Both the position numbers and the translations under genes were made by a program. Of a stretch of DNA of 64,000 bases, positions 53,569-61,972 are shown piece after piece. Every line of letters starts with the position of its first letter. Within the stretch, counting starts at the first letter, position 1. The notes beneath the pieces were generated by a model that saw nothing but the letters and a program-made list of their open reading frames with translations, was not told the origin of the DNA and searched no databases. The DNA comes from an uncultured Blautia sp. (GTDB lineage: Bacteria > Bacillota > Clostridia > Lachnospirales > Lachnospiraceae), in contig CAKRMK010000008.1 of the NCBI GenBank assembly GCA_934364795.1, positions 34,343 to 98,342 on the forward strand. Reading direction: 5' to 3'.

Positions 53569-54068
53569 ACCATATTGTGGTTATCGGATTTATGGGTTCT
53601 GGCAAGACAAGAGTGGGGAAACGTCTGTCCAGTGACCTGGGACTGACATTTGTAGACGTAGACAAAGTAATTGTCAGAAAGATGAACATGTCTGTGAAGG
53701 AGATTTTCCAGAGATTTGGTGAGCCTTATTACCGCGCACTGGAAACCATGACAGTGAAAGCTCTGATTGAGGACAAGGAGAGAAAGGTAATTTCTCTTGG
53801 CGCAGGACTGCCAATCCAGGAACAGAATGAGAAATATATCAAACAGCTTGGAACCGTTGTTTATCTGAATGGTTCTGCTGATACGTTCCGCAAGAGACTG
53901 GAAGGTAATAACAATCCGCTTCTGGAAGGTGATAACCAGGAAGAGAAGATCAAGAAACTTCTGAAACAGAGAGATCCGATTTATCACAAATTTGCAGATA
54001 TTGAAGTGGTAACAGGAGTGAAGCCTTTCGAGGAACTGATTAAAGAAATCGAAAGCAAACTTCCGTAA
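53565..54068 (+). CDS. aroK: Shikimate kinase
   Basis: A 167-residue kinase of the common aromatic pathway that phosphorylates shikimate at the 3-position. Walker A is GFMGSGKTRVGKRL, the shikimate-binding Asp lies in FVDVDKVIV, Arg in EPYYRALE and the GxGxP loop is SLGAGLP (usually GGG). The lid Arg is in NPLLEGDN and KQRDPIYHKFADI. The ATG overlaps the YqeG stop (ATGA), so translation is coupled. Confidence 0.9.
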   Translation: MNHIVVIGFMGSGKTRVGKRLSSDLGLTFVDVDKVIVRKMNMSVKEIFQRFGEPYYRALETMTVKALIEDKERKVISLGAGLPIQEQNEKYIKQLGTVVYLNGSADTFRKRLEGNNNPLLEGDNQEEKIKKLLKQRDPIYHKFADIEVVTGVKPFEELIKEIESKLP

Positions 54069-54167
54069 AAACAGGAAATAAACCAGCTGCGGATATGGAA
54101 ATTCTTATAATATATGAAAATTATATGGGATTTTCAGGAAAAAATCTGCGCTTATGAAAAAAAGTAG

Positions 54168-54196
54168 TTGAAAAAATGACTTATATATTATAGAAT
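54168..54196 (+). promoter_or_regulatory. Promoter of efp
   Basis: TTGAAA (54168-54173), 17-base spacer, TAGAAT (54191-54196); the efp ribosome site AAGGAGG follows ~25 bases later. Confidence 0.6.
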
Positions 54197-54236
54197 ATTT
54201 CTAGTCATAAGCACTATAAGGAGGAAAAAATTAATT

Positions 54237-54794
54237 ATGATTTCAGCAGGTGATTTCAGAAACGGTGTCACAGTAGAAATTGATGGCAACGTTTGTCAGA
54301 TCGTAGAATTCCAGCACGTTAAGCCAGGTAAAGGAGCTGCTTTCGTTAGAACCAAATACAAAAACATTATTACAGGATCCGTGTTAGAGAAATCTTTCCG
54401 TCCTACAGAGAAATTCCCGACAGCACGTATCGAGCGTGTTGACATGCAGTATCTGTACAGCGATGGTGGATTATTCTACTTCATGAACGTTGAGACATTT
54501 GACCAGATCGGTCTTACCGCAGAGCAGGTTGGTGATTCTCTTAAATTCGTAAAAGAGAATGAGATGGTTAAGATCTGTTCCCACAATGGCAATGTATTCG
54601 CTATCGAGCCACCGTTATTCGTTGAGCTTGTAGTAACAGAGACAGAGCCAGGATTCGCTGGAAATACAGCACAGGGTGCTACTAAACCGGCTACAGTTGA
54701 GACTGGAGCACAGGTTATGGTTCCTCTGTTCGTTAACCAGGGAGATAAACTGAAAATTGATACCAGAACAGGCGAGTATCTGTCCCGTGTATAA
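54237..54794 (+). CDS. efp: Translation elongation factor P
   Basis: A 185-residue ribosome-binding factor that relieves stalling at proline runs. The three domains are recognisable; the tip of domain I reads [16 protein letters not shown] with Lys in the position that is modified in many bacteria. Domain III ends [30 protein letters not shown], the standard EF-P C-terminus. Codon use is biased as expected for an abundant protein. It has its own promoter and terminator. Confidence 0.97.
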   Translation: MISAGDFRNGVTVEIDGNVCQIVEFQHVKPGKGAAFVRTKYKNIITGSVLEKSFRPTEKFPTARIERVDMQYLYSDGGLFYFMNVETFDQIGLTAEQVGDSLKFVKENEMVKICSHNGNVFAIEPPLFVELVVTETEPGFAGNTAQGATKPATVETGAQVMVPLFVNQGDKLKIDTRTGEYLSRV

Positions 54795-54821
54795 TGATTT
54801 TTTAATAGCGTGAAGCTGTTT

Positions 54822-54855
54822 ATGTGCCATCGGCGTAAGCCGGTGGCATTTTTTG
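54822..54855 (+). terminator. Terminator of efp
   Basis: GTGCCATCGGC pairs with GCCGGTGGCAT over a GTAA tetraloop, followed by six T. Confidence 0.88.
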
Positions 54856-54867
54856 TGACAGGGCCTT

Positions 54868-54910
54868 TTTATGCAATAGGAAATTCCGTCGAAATCCCCT
54901 ATTGCATAAA
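54868..54910. repeat. TAGGAAATTCC hairpin, second copy
   Basis: TTTATGCAATAGG pairs with CCTATTGCATAAA; inside, AAATTCCGTCGAAATC matches the hairpin at 34831. The tail AAAACCCTAC is also shared. It lies between efp and the convergent aldo/keto reductase gene and could terminate the latter. Confidence 0.7.
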
Positions 54911-54918
54911 AACCCTAC

Positions 54919-54934
54919 TAGAGCGTGTTTGAAA
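54919..54934. repeat. Intergenic repeat, left-end fragment
   Basis: TAGAGCGTGTTTGAAA, the left end of the 34759-34832 repeat, directly after the TAGGAAATTCC hairpin. The two repeat types are adjacent here too, in the opposite order. Confidence 0.5.
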
Positions 54935-54947
54935 TCGAATTTGGGGG

Positions 54948-55955
54948 CTATTCGCCGAATTCCTGAGCAACCTTTTTAAGCATTTCTCTGATAGGCAGAT
55001 GATAAGGACATCTTGTCTCGCATTTTCCACATTCTACACATGCCGAAGCTTTTACTGCCAGACTGCTGTAACGGTCTTTTGCCCAGCCTGCCAGATTATA
55101 GCGTTCCAGATAGCCTGCGAAAAGAAAGGCACTTGGAATGCTGATACCTACTGTACAAGGCGCACAGTAATTACAGCGGCGGCAGAAATTAGTACCCAGC
55201 TGATGACGGATTTCTTCCATTTCGGAAAGTTCCCGCTGGGTAAGTGGGGTAGTATCTGTGCATGCCTTTATATTTTCTTCCAGCTCTGATACTTCAGCCA
55301 TTCCCGGAATCACAACGGTAACTGCCGGATTGGAACAGACATAACGAAGTGCAAGGGTTCCATTCTCAATTGCGCCCCCGGCCAGCGGCTTCATGGCAAT
55401 AAAGCCTATATTTTTCTCCTGACACTTACGGATCAGTTTCTCTCCCTGACTTTCTACAATATTATATGGGAACATGATGGTTTCTACCCAGTCAAGCTCC
55501 AGAGCACGTTCAAACACAGCAGTAGAGTGAGCTGTCAGTCCGATATGACCGATTTTCCCAGCCTCTTTCGCTTCTTTCAAAGCCTCCAGTGCACCGCCCT
55601 TTGCAAGAACTGTATCCAGCTGCTCCATGCTTGGATTATGTACCTGGTACAGGTCAATATGATTCGTACGAAGATTGCCAAGGCTTTTTTCAATGTCTGC
55701 AGCCATAGCCTCTTTTGTCCTTGCCATGCTTTTGGTAGCAAGAATAAACTTATCACGGATTCCCTCAAGGGCATATCCCAGATATTCTTCACTGACTGTA
55801 TATCCTCTGGCAGTGTCAATATAATTTATGCCCTCATCTGCCAGCTGTTTCATTAACGCTTTCGTACCTTCTGCATCAATTCTCTGAATAGGGATTCCGC
55901 CGAAGCCCATTCTGGAAATTTTAAGTCCTGTTTTTCCCAGTGTTGTATACTCCAT
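54948..55955 (-). CDS. Aldo/keto reductase with C-terminal [4Fe-4S] domain
   Basis: A 335-residue oxidoreductase. The AKR barrel has MGFGGIPIQRI, the catalytic Asp/Tyr region INYIDTARGYTVSEEYLG, FILATKS (Lys) and HIDLYQVHNP. The C-terminal extension carries iron-sulfur cysteines: CRRCNYCAPC and CVECGKCETRCP. This AKR-ferredoxin fusion is common in Clostridia; its physiological substrate is unknown. I chose ATG 55955 (AGGAGG nine bases upstream) over the longer frame to 56015, because MEYTTLGKTGLKIS is the normal AKR start. Confidence 0.9.
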   Translation of the reverse strand: MEYTTLGKTGLKISRMGFGGIPIQRIDAEGTKALMKQLADEGINYIDTARGYTVSEEYLGYALEGIRDKFILATKSMARTKEAMAADIEKSLGNLRTNHIDLYQVHNPSMEQLDTVLAKGGALEALKEAKEAGKIGHIGLTAHSTAVFERALELDWVETIMFPYNIVESQGEKLIRKCQEKNIGFIAMKPLAGGAIENGTLALRYVCSNPAVTVVIPGMAEVSELEENIKACTDTTPLTQRELSEMEEIRHQLGTNFCRRCNYCAPCTVGISIPSAFLFAGYLERYNLAGWAKDRYSSLAVKASACVECGKCETRCPYHLPIREMLKKVAQEFGE

Positions 55956-55979
55956 ATAGTAGTTCCTCCTTGGATAATT

Positions 55980-55997
55980 TGTGTTCATATTAACACA
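55980..55997. promoter_or_regulatory. Palindrome upstream of the aldo/keto reductase gene
   Basis: TGTGTT-CATATT-AACACA, a perfect inverted repeat 25 bases before the start codon. It resembles Rex-type (redox) or Crp/Fnr sites but matches neither exactly. The remaining AT-rich stretch up to 56267 shows no gene. Confidence 0.4.
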
Positions 55998-56267
55998 TAG
56001 AGAGATTATTTGCACGAATTATCTGTCTTTTAATTTTTGAAATATTTCTGAAAATTTCTATATTCTTGCAATTAATATGTTTGGATTTACAAAAAAATAT
56101 TTTTAGGCCTGCTATAATTTTGCAGTCCATTATCAAATGCAGGATTCATTAAAATTTGGTACCATAATTTTACTTAAATCAGCTGATGAAATAAATTGTA
56201 ATGAATAAATATTTTCTAATACAATAAAAACAATCTTAAAAAGTATTAAAAAACCTGCAAAACGGTA

Positions 56268-56341
56268 TTGACTCTATAGTTACTACATAGTTTACTATAT
56301 AGTAGTCATATGGTTAACTCTATAGTAACTATGAGGTTAAC
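56268..56341 (+). promoter_or_regulatory. MerR-type promoter of the purine uptake operon
   Basis: TTGACT (56268-56273), a 19-base spacer and TACTAT (56293-56298); 19-base spacers mark MerR-activated promoters. CTCTATAGTNACTA is present twice (56272 and 56318), the palindrome TACTATATAGTA covers the -10, and GGTTAAC is repeated at 56312 and 56334. The MerR-family gene at 61091 in the same operon is the likely regulator. Confidence 0.6.
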
Positions 56342-56387
56342 CAATACGAAAACGAGAGAAAATAAGATCTGATCAGGGAGGATTATT

Positions 56388-57377
56388 ATGAAAAAACTGG
56401 TGGTTTTGGGATTAGCAATGGCAATGACAGCATCTATGGTAAGTGGTGTAAGTGCACTGCCGGTACAGGCAGCAGATGGAGAAGGGCTGAAGGTTGCACT
56501 TTTGCTTTCCGGAGCAGCCAATGACCAGGGTTGGAACCAGACAGCATATGAAGGAACACAGAAAGCCTGTGAGAAATATGGCTATGAGCTGGCTTATACA
56601 GAGAACGTGGAAGTAGCTGATATTTCCGCAGCATTTGCTGATTATGCAAGCGCAGGTTATGATGTTGTAATCGGACATGGTTATGAGTTCGGCGATCCTG
56701 CACTGGAAGTTGCAGAAACTTATCCAGATACCAAATTTATCTGTACAGAAGCTGATGCATCTGCAGATAATGTTGCATCCTACGTTATGGCATGTGAGCA
56801 GACCGCTTATGTGGAAGGAATCATTGCAGCATCTATGACAGAATCCGATAAGCTTGGCACAATCGGACCGATCCCGGGAGATTCCCTTGTAAAGATCATT
56901 AACGGATACGAAGACGGAGCGAAATCAGTAAATCCTGATATTGAAGTACAGACAGCATGGACCAATTCCTTTGTAGATACACAGCTTGCACAGGAAGCTG
57001 CAAAAGCTATGATCGACAACGGCGTTGATGTAATCAAGCATTGTGCAAACGCCTGCGGAAACGGTGCTATGGCAGCAGCAGTAGACGCTGGCATCTGGTG
57101 CCAGGGCGATTCCTACGATCAGAGCTCTTTAGCACCAGACAACATTCTTGACTCTGCACTTTACAACCTGGATGTTGTTCTTGATACAGCACTTGGAAGT
57201 ATTGCAGACGGAAGCTTCGAAGGCGAAGTATACAACCTTGGTATGGCTGACGGAGCAGTAGAAGTTCTTCTTTCCGATAATCTTCCAGAGGATGTAAAAG
57301 CAACTGCACAGGATGCCATCGACAAGATCGTTTCCGGTGAGATTGAGGTTGAGCGCGACTATACTTTAAGAGATTAA
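56388..57377 (+). CDS. BMP-family (nucleoside) ABC transporter binding protein
   Basis: A 329-residue exported binding protein of the BMP/PnrA type. The first ~28 residues are a signal peptide (MKKLVVLGLAMAMTASMV...PVQA|ADG). The mature part shows the family's VALLLSGAANDQGWNQTAYEG, GHGYEFGDPALEVAETYPDTKFICT and CQGDSYDQSSLAPDNIL. Related proteins bind purine nucleosides. There is no lipobox Cys, although Gram-positive members are usually lipoproteins. Downstream ATPase, permeases and guanine deaminase support purine uptake. A hairpin separates it from the rest. Confidence 0.88.
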   Translation: MKKLVVLGLAMAMTASMVSGVSALPVQAADGEGLKVALLLSGAANDQGWNQTAYEGTQKACEKYGYELAYTENVEVADISAAFADYASAGYDVVIGHGYEFGDPALEVAETYPDTKFICTEADASADNVASYVMACEQTAYVEGIIAASMTESDKLGTIGPIPGDSLVKIINGYEDGAKSVNPDIEVQTAWTNSFVDTQLAQEAAKAMIDNGVDVIKHCANACGNGAMAAAVDAGIWCQGDSYDQSSLAPDNILDSALYNLDVVLDTALGSIADGSFEGEVYNLGMADGAVEVLLSDNLPEDVKATAQDAIDKIVSGEIEVERDYTLRD

Positions 57378-57459
57378 TTGCTTATTTTTGAACTGTAGAG
57401 ATTGATTTGCTGTTATCAACAAATTAGCTTACAGACTGTAACACTGACTGTAAAAAGAT

Positions 57460-57540
57460 AAAGCTGAAATAGAGAACTGTTATCCATCAGCCAAAGATCT
57501 GCCTGAAGAAAGATAACAGTTTCTCATTTCAGCTTTCTTA
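57460..57540 (+). terminator. Long intercistronic hairpin (partial terminator or RNA stabiliser)
   Basis: AAAGCTGAAATAGAGAACTG then TTATC pairs with its near-complement ending ATTTCAGCTTT at 57536, and TCTT follows. It lies between the binding protein and the ATPase genes, the usual place for a structure that keeps binding-protein levels higher than membrane-component levels. Confidence 0.7.
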
Positions 57541-57572
57541 ATAAGAAACTACACCAAAAAAAGGAGAAAACC

Positions 57573-59099
57573 ATGTCTCTTCTTCAACTGAAACATATCT
57601 GTAAATCATTTTCCGGCGTATATGCAAATGAGGATATCAACCTTACTGTAGAAAAAGGTGAGATCCACGCACTTCTGGGAGAAAACGGCGCTGGAAAAAC
57701 AACATTGGTAAATATTATTTTCGGTCTTTATACTGCAGACAGCGGTGAAATCTTCTGGAAAGACAAGCCGGCAGATTTTTCTTCCCCCAGAGAAGCAATA
57801 GAAGCAGGCGTGGGAATGGTCCAGCAGCATTTTTCCCTTGTGAATAAAATGACAGTTCTGGACAATATAGTGCTGAATCTGAAAGGAAATTCCTTTTTCC
57901 TTGACCGCGCGGCGGCCAAAAAGAAATTGATCTCTCTTGCAGAAAAATACGGTCTTTACGTGAATCCGGATGCCTTGATCAGTGACCTTTCTGTTGGAGA
58001 GCAGCAGCGAGTTGAAATCCTGAAAGCACTTTACCGGAATGTGGAGCTTCTGATCCTGGATGAGCCAACCGGAGTTCTGACTCCACAGGAAACCACCCAG
58101 TTTTTTGAAGTGCTTCGCAATCTGAAAAAAGAAGGCTACGGAATCATTATCATCACCCATCGCATGAGTGAGATCATGGCAATCAGTGACAAAGTTACCA
58201 TTCTCCGTGACGGCAAACAGGTGGCAGACCTTGTTACAAAAGAGACAAATCCCGGTGAACTGTCTGCGTATATGATCGGCAGGGAGCTTTCCAGTGATTA
58301 TCAGATCCAGGGAACCCCGCAGAAATCCATTATGCTGGAAATGAAAGAGGTGTCCAATGCACCAAAAAGACACAGCAGACATAAGCTTGAGAATATCAGC
58401 CTTACCATCCACAAAGGAGAAATTCTTGGAATTGCCGGTGTTGAAGGTAATGGACAAAAAGAACTGGCAGAAGTAATCACAGGAATCCAGAAAATCAAAA
58501 ATGGTCAGATTCTTCTTGAGGGTGAGGATCTGGCAGGGAAAAACATCCGCGGACGTTATGATGCCGGTGTTTCCTATATTTCAGAGGACAGACAGATGGA
58601 CAGCCTGATCACGGGAATGAATATCACAGAGAATCTGGTGCTTAGAGATTATAAAAAATTTCCATTTGCAAGACATCTGGTGATCAACAAATCTGCCCTT
58701 CGAAAAAATGCCGATGAAAAAATGAAACAGTACCAGGTACGTGCATCTGGAAAATCCGGAGCTGATACACCAGTCAAGCTTTTGTCTGGAGGAAACCAGC
58801 AGAAGCTGATCATTGCCAGAGAGCTGACAAAGAAAGCAAAAGTCATTGTGGCAAGCCAGCCAACAAGAGGACTTGATATTGGAGCTACTGAATTTGTCCG
58901 CCAGCAGCTGATTGACCAGAGAAATGCAGGAAAGGGTGTTCTTCTGATTTCGGCAGATTTGGAAGAAATTATGGCATTAAGTGACAGAATCGCAGTACTT
59001 TTTGGCGGAAAAATCGTTGGAATCCTGAACAAAGAAGAAGCAACTGTTCAGAAAATCGGACTTCTTATGGGCGGTATTTCAGAAAAGGAGGCTAGATAA
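57573..59099 (+). CDS. Nucleoside ABC transporter, double ATPase subunit
   Basis: A 508-residue protein with two fused ATPase domains, as in YufO/NupA. Domain 1: GENGAGKTT, LSVGEQQRVEI, LLILDEPTGVLTP, ITHRMSE. Domain 2: GVEGNGQKELA (altered Walker A), LSGGNQQKLIIARE, VIVASQPTRGLDIGA. The second domain's altered P-loop is the usual sugar/nucleoside-importer pattern (RbsA/YufO type). It energises the two permeases that follow, with which it forms an operon by direct overlaps. Confidence 0.92.
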   Translation: MSLLQLKHICKSFSGVYANEDINLTVEKGEIHALLGENGAGKTTLVNIIFGLYTADSGEIFWKDKPADFSSPREAIEAGVGMVQQHFSLVNKMTVLDNIVLNLKGNSFFLDRAAAKKKLISLAEKYGLYVNPDALISDLSVGEQQRVEILKALYRNVELLILDEPTGVLTPQETTQFFEVLRNLKKEGYGIIIITHRMSEIMAISDKVTILRDGKQVADLVTKETNPGELSAYMIGRELSSDYQIQGTPQKSIMLEMKEVSNAPKRHSRHKLENISLTIHKGEILGIAGVEGNGQKELAEVITGIQKIKNGQILLEGEDLAGKNIRGRYDAGVSYISEDRQMDSLITGMNITENLVLRDYKKFPFARHLVINKSALRKNADEKMKQYQVRASGKSGADTPVKLLSGGNQQKLIIARELTKKAKVIVASQPTRGLDIGATEFVRQQLIDQRNAGKGVLLISADLEEIMALSDRIAVLFGGKIVGILNKEEATVQKIGLLMGGISEKEAR

Positions 59100-60145
59100 T
59101 GCAGAAGGAAAAAAGAACAAGAGGGATCACAGATGTACTTCTGATCCTTGTGATAACCATTTTGGTAGGAACTGTTCTGATCATTGCCTGTGGTGCAGAT
59201 CCGGCAGAAGCGTATAGCCTTTTCTTCAGAGGAATTTTTGGAACACCGGCAGGATTTGCGGAGATTTTTGTAAAAGCATGTCCTCTGATCCTTACAGGAC
59301 TTGGATGTGCAGTGGCCTACCGTACCGGATTTTTTAACATTGGTGCTGAAGGACAGTTTTATGTAGGGGCAATGGTCACTACCATAGTAGCATTGAACTG
59401 TACAGCAGTTCCCGGCGTTTTTCGCATTATCCTTTCCCTTGTGGCAGGATTTCTTGCAGGTGGCCTCTGGGCGCTGATTGCAGCTGTCTTTAAAGCAAAA
59501 TTCAATATTTCTGAAATTATTGTTACCATTATGCTGAACTATATTGCAATTAATTTCCTGGGCTATGCAGTGCGTTCCTTCCTTATGGACCCGGAAGGAA
59601 ATGTTCCCCAGTCTGCAAAAATCGACAAATCCGTTCAGCTTGGAAACCTGATTCCTGCAACCCGTTTTCATGCCGGAATTCTTATTGCCATTGTCTGCGT
59701 TGTCGCAGTGTGGTTTTTTATGGAAAAAACAACAGTTGGATATGAGTTAAAAGCTGTTGGTTTAAACAAGCGTGGAAGTGCCTGCAACGGTATTTCCGTT
59801 ATGAAAAACATTGTACTTTCTGCCTTTTTAAGTGGTGGCCTTTCTGCTGTGGCAGGTGGAATCGAAGTTCTTGCAATTCAGAAAAAGCTTCTGGAGGGAA
59901 TTTCTTCAAGCTGCGGTTATACGGCTGTTCTGATCGCACTTGTGGCATTTAATAATCCAATTGGAGTATTGGTTGTGGCAGTTTTGTATGCGGCAATGCA
60001 GGTTGGAGCCAGTTCCATGCAAAGACAGCTGGGAGTACCCTCTGCAATCGTGAACATTTTGATTGGTGTTGTAGTAGTGCTGATTCTTGGAAGAGATTTA
60101 TTCCATTTCAAAAAGAAACAGGCAGGTAAAGGAGGAAATGCATAA
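59099..60145 (+). CDS. Nucleoside ABC transporter permease 1
   Basis: A 348-residue inner-membrane permease of the BPD_transp_2 family (YufP/NupB-like), with about nine or ten helices. AYRTGFFNIGAEGQFYVGA is the diagnostic sequence, and YELKAVGLNKRGSACNGISVMKN is the ATPase-coupling loop. The ATG overlaps the ATPase stop by one base; its own stop overlaps the next ATG by one base. Confidence 0.92.
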   Translation: MQKEKRTRGITDVLLILVITILVGTVLIIACGADPAEAYSLFFRGIFGTPAGFAEIFVKACPLILTGLGCAVAYRTGFFNIGAEGQFYVGAMVTTIVALNCTAVPGVFRIILSLVAGFLAGGLWALIAAVFKAKFNISEIIVTIMLNYIAINFLGYAVRSFLMDPEGNVPQSAKIDKSVQLGNLIPATRFHAGILIAIVCVVAVWFFMEKTTVGYELKAVGLNKRGSACNGISVMKNIVLSAFLSGGLSAVAGGIEVLAIQKKLLEGISSSCGYTAVLIALVAFNNPIGVLVVAVLYAAMQVGASSMQRQLGVPSAIVNILIGVVVVLILGRDLFHFKKKQAGKGGNA

Positions 60146-61086
60146 TGCTGGAGCAGATTTTTAATTTAAGCTTTCTCACCGCTTTTCTGGCAGCAGCAGT
60201 GCGTCTGGCAGTGCCGCTGATGTACGGTGGAATCGGGGAAACAATTGCAGAGAAATCCGGAATTCTGAATATTGGGATGGAAGGCGTTATGCTAAGCGGA
60301 GCTTTTTTCTCCTTTGCAGGGGCGTGGTACTCCGGCAATCTGTTTGTGGGACTTCTTGCAGGAATGCTGGGCGGCCTTGTTGTCAGTCTGCTTCACGGAC
60401 TTCTTAGCATTACCCTGATTCAGAACCAGTCCGTTTCCGGTTTAGCCATCAATATGCTTATGCTTGGTGTGACCAGCTTTTTATTTAAACTGATGTCAAA
60501 CGGACAGGGATATCAGCAGATTGAAACATTTCCAAACATTGCTATCCCGGGACTGTCCTCCATTCCGCTGATCGGATCTGCATTTTTTAACTGTGATTTT
60601 CTTACATATGTACTTTATGTACTTCTGATCCTTACCTGGATCTTCTATAAAAAAACAAATCTGGGACTTTCCTTCCAGGCAGTGGGAGAGCATCCCCAGG
60701 CAGCAGAATCAGCTGGTATCCAGGTAAAAAAATACCGCTGGATCGTGATGGTGTTTAACGGAATCCTGGGCGGAATCGGCGGTGCTTATCTGGTGCTGGT
60801 ACAGCTTGGAGTATTTACAGAAAACATGATCTCCGGACGTGGTTATATTGCCCTTGCCACAGTCATTCTGGGACGCTATACACCATTTGGAATGTTTGGC
60901 GCAGCCCTTTTGTTTGGTGCGGCAAATGCATTGCAGATCCGTCTGCAGACCATTGGAGTTTCCATTTCCCCGTTCCTTCTGGCAATTTTACCATACGCAC
61001 TTACTCTGATCGCCATGCTTGGCGCAGCTGGTAAGAACAGTGAGCCGGAGGCACTTAGCAAGCCTTATGTAAAAGGAGCAAGATAG
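60145..61086 (+). CDS. Nucleoside ABC transporter permease 2
   Basis: A 313-residue partner permease (YufQ/NupC-like). It has GGIGETIAEKSGILNIGMEGVMLSGAF, the LGLSFQAVGEHPQAAESAGI coupling loop, and GRGYIALATVILGRYTPFGM. With the first permease it forms the membrane heterodimer. The MerR-type gene begins four bases after its stop codon. Confidence 0.92.
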   Translation: MLEQIFNLSFLTAFLAAAVRLAVPLMYGGIGETIAEKSGILNIGMEGVMLSGAFFSFAGAWYSGNLFVGLLAGMLGGLVVSLLHGLLSITLIQNQSVSGLAINMLMLGVTSFLFKLMSNGQGYQQIETFPNIAIPGLSSIPLIGSAFFNCDFLTYVLYVLLILTWIFYKKTNLGLSFQAVGEHPQAAESAGIQVKKYRWIVMVFNGILGGIGGAYLVLVQLGVFTENMISGRGYIALATVILGRYTPFGMFGAALLFGAANALQIRLQTIGVSISPFLLAILPYALTLIAMLGAAGKNSEPEALSKPYVKGAR

Positions 61087-61090
61087 TTTT

Positions 61091-61858
61091 ATGGGAAACA
61101 AAGAGTATCTGAATGTAAACGAGCTTGCCACCTTGTTTGGCCTTAATGTGCAGACTCTTCATTATTATGACAAAATCGGCATTTTGAAGCCAAGCTACCG
61201 GGATCCAAAAAACGGTTACCGGAAATACCGTTTTGACCAGACCTACAAGCTGGCATCTATCCGCTATATGCGAAAACTTGGTTATTCCATTGACGCAGTG
61301 CGGAACTTCCAGGATACAAAAGACCCGGACGAGGCATTAAAAAGGCTGAAGGAACGTTCTGCAGCCATTCATGCCCAGTGGGAAGAAATGATGCGGATCG
61401 AACAGGCAATTTTAAGAAAAATACAATTTATAGAGGACTCAAAAGAAGCTATTGACTTTGAAGATTTCAGAATTGTGGAATTTCCGGAAAGAAAATACAT
61501 TCCCATTGGTACAGAAAATGAGATTTATATGGGAGAGTCCTTTTACTTTTATCCTACCCTTGTTTTTTATGGGGAAAACAAAAAAGAATTCGGCGCACTG
61601 GTTACTGATGATGCAGGGGAAGAATCGGCTGAAATGCTTACAATTCCCGCTGGAACCTATGTGGTGGGATATCACAAAGGTGCCTATGAGCAGATTCAGG
61701 ACAGCTTTGCCAGAATCAAAGAATGGGGAAAAGAGCTGGATCTGGATGATACCATTGTGGCTGTGAACATTATTGATCAGTTTGTGGAACAAAATAATGA
61801 GAACTATGCCACACGAATTGAGATCAGGATTAATGAAAAGATCAGCTGTGACAACTGA
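61091..61858 (+). CDS. MerR-family regulator with effector-binding domain
   Basis: A 255-residue activator-type regulator. The N-terminal MerR HTH reads NVNELATLFGLNVQTLHYYDKIGILKPSYRDPKNGYRKY; an antiparallel coiled-coil helix follows (DEALKRLKERSAAIHAQWEEM). Residues ~125-255 form a GyrI/BmrR-like effector-binding domain (AGTYVVGYHKGAYEQIQDSFARI). It is embedded in the purine operon, and the 19-base-spacer promoter at 56268 suits it, so it may activate its own operon on binding a purine-related ligand; this is inference. Confidence 0.88.
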   Translation: MGNKEYLNVNELATLFGLNVQTLHYYDKIGILKPSYRDPKNGYRKYRFDQTYKLASIRYMRKLGYSIDAVRNFQDTKDPDEALKRLKERSAAIHAQWEEMMRIEQAILRKIQFIEDSKEAIDFEDFRIVEFPERKYIPIGTENEIYMGESFYFYPTLVFYGENKKEFGALVTDDAGEESAEMLTIPAGTYVVGYHKGAYEQIQDSFARIKEWGKELDLDDTIVAVNIIDQFVEQNNENYATRIEIRINEKISCDN

Positions 61859-61972
61859 ATTTAAGTGAAATATACGGTAAAAGCGGGCATGTAGTTACTA
61901 GTACAGCGAATATTAAGTTCAATTATATATTTTGTACAGATTTTGAGAACGAAAGAAGAGAGGGACGAAAAA

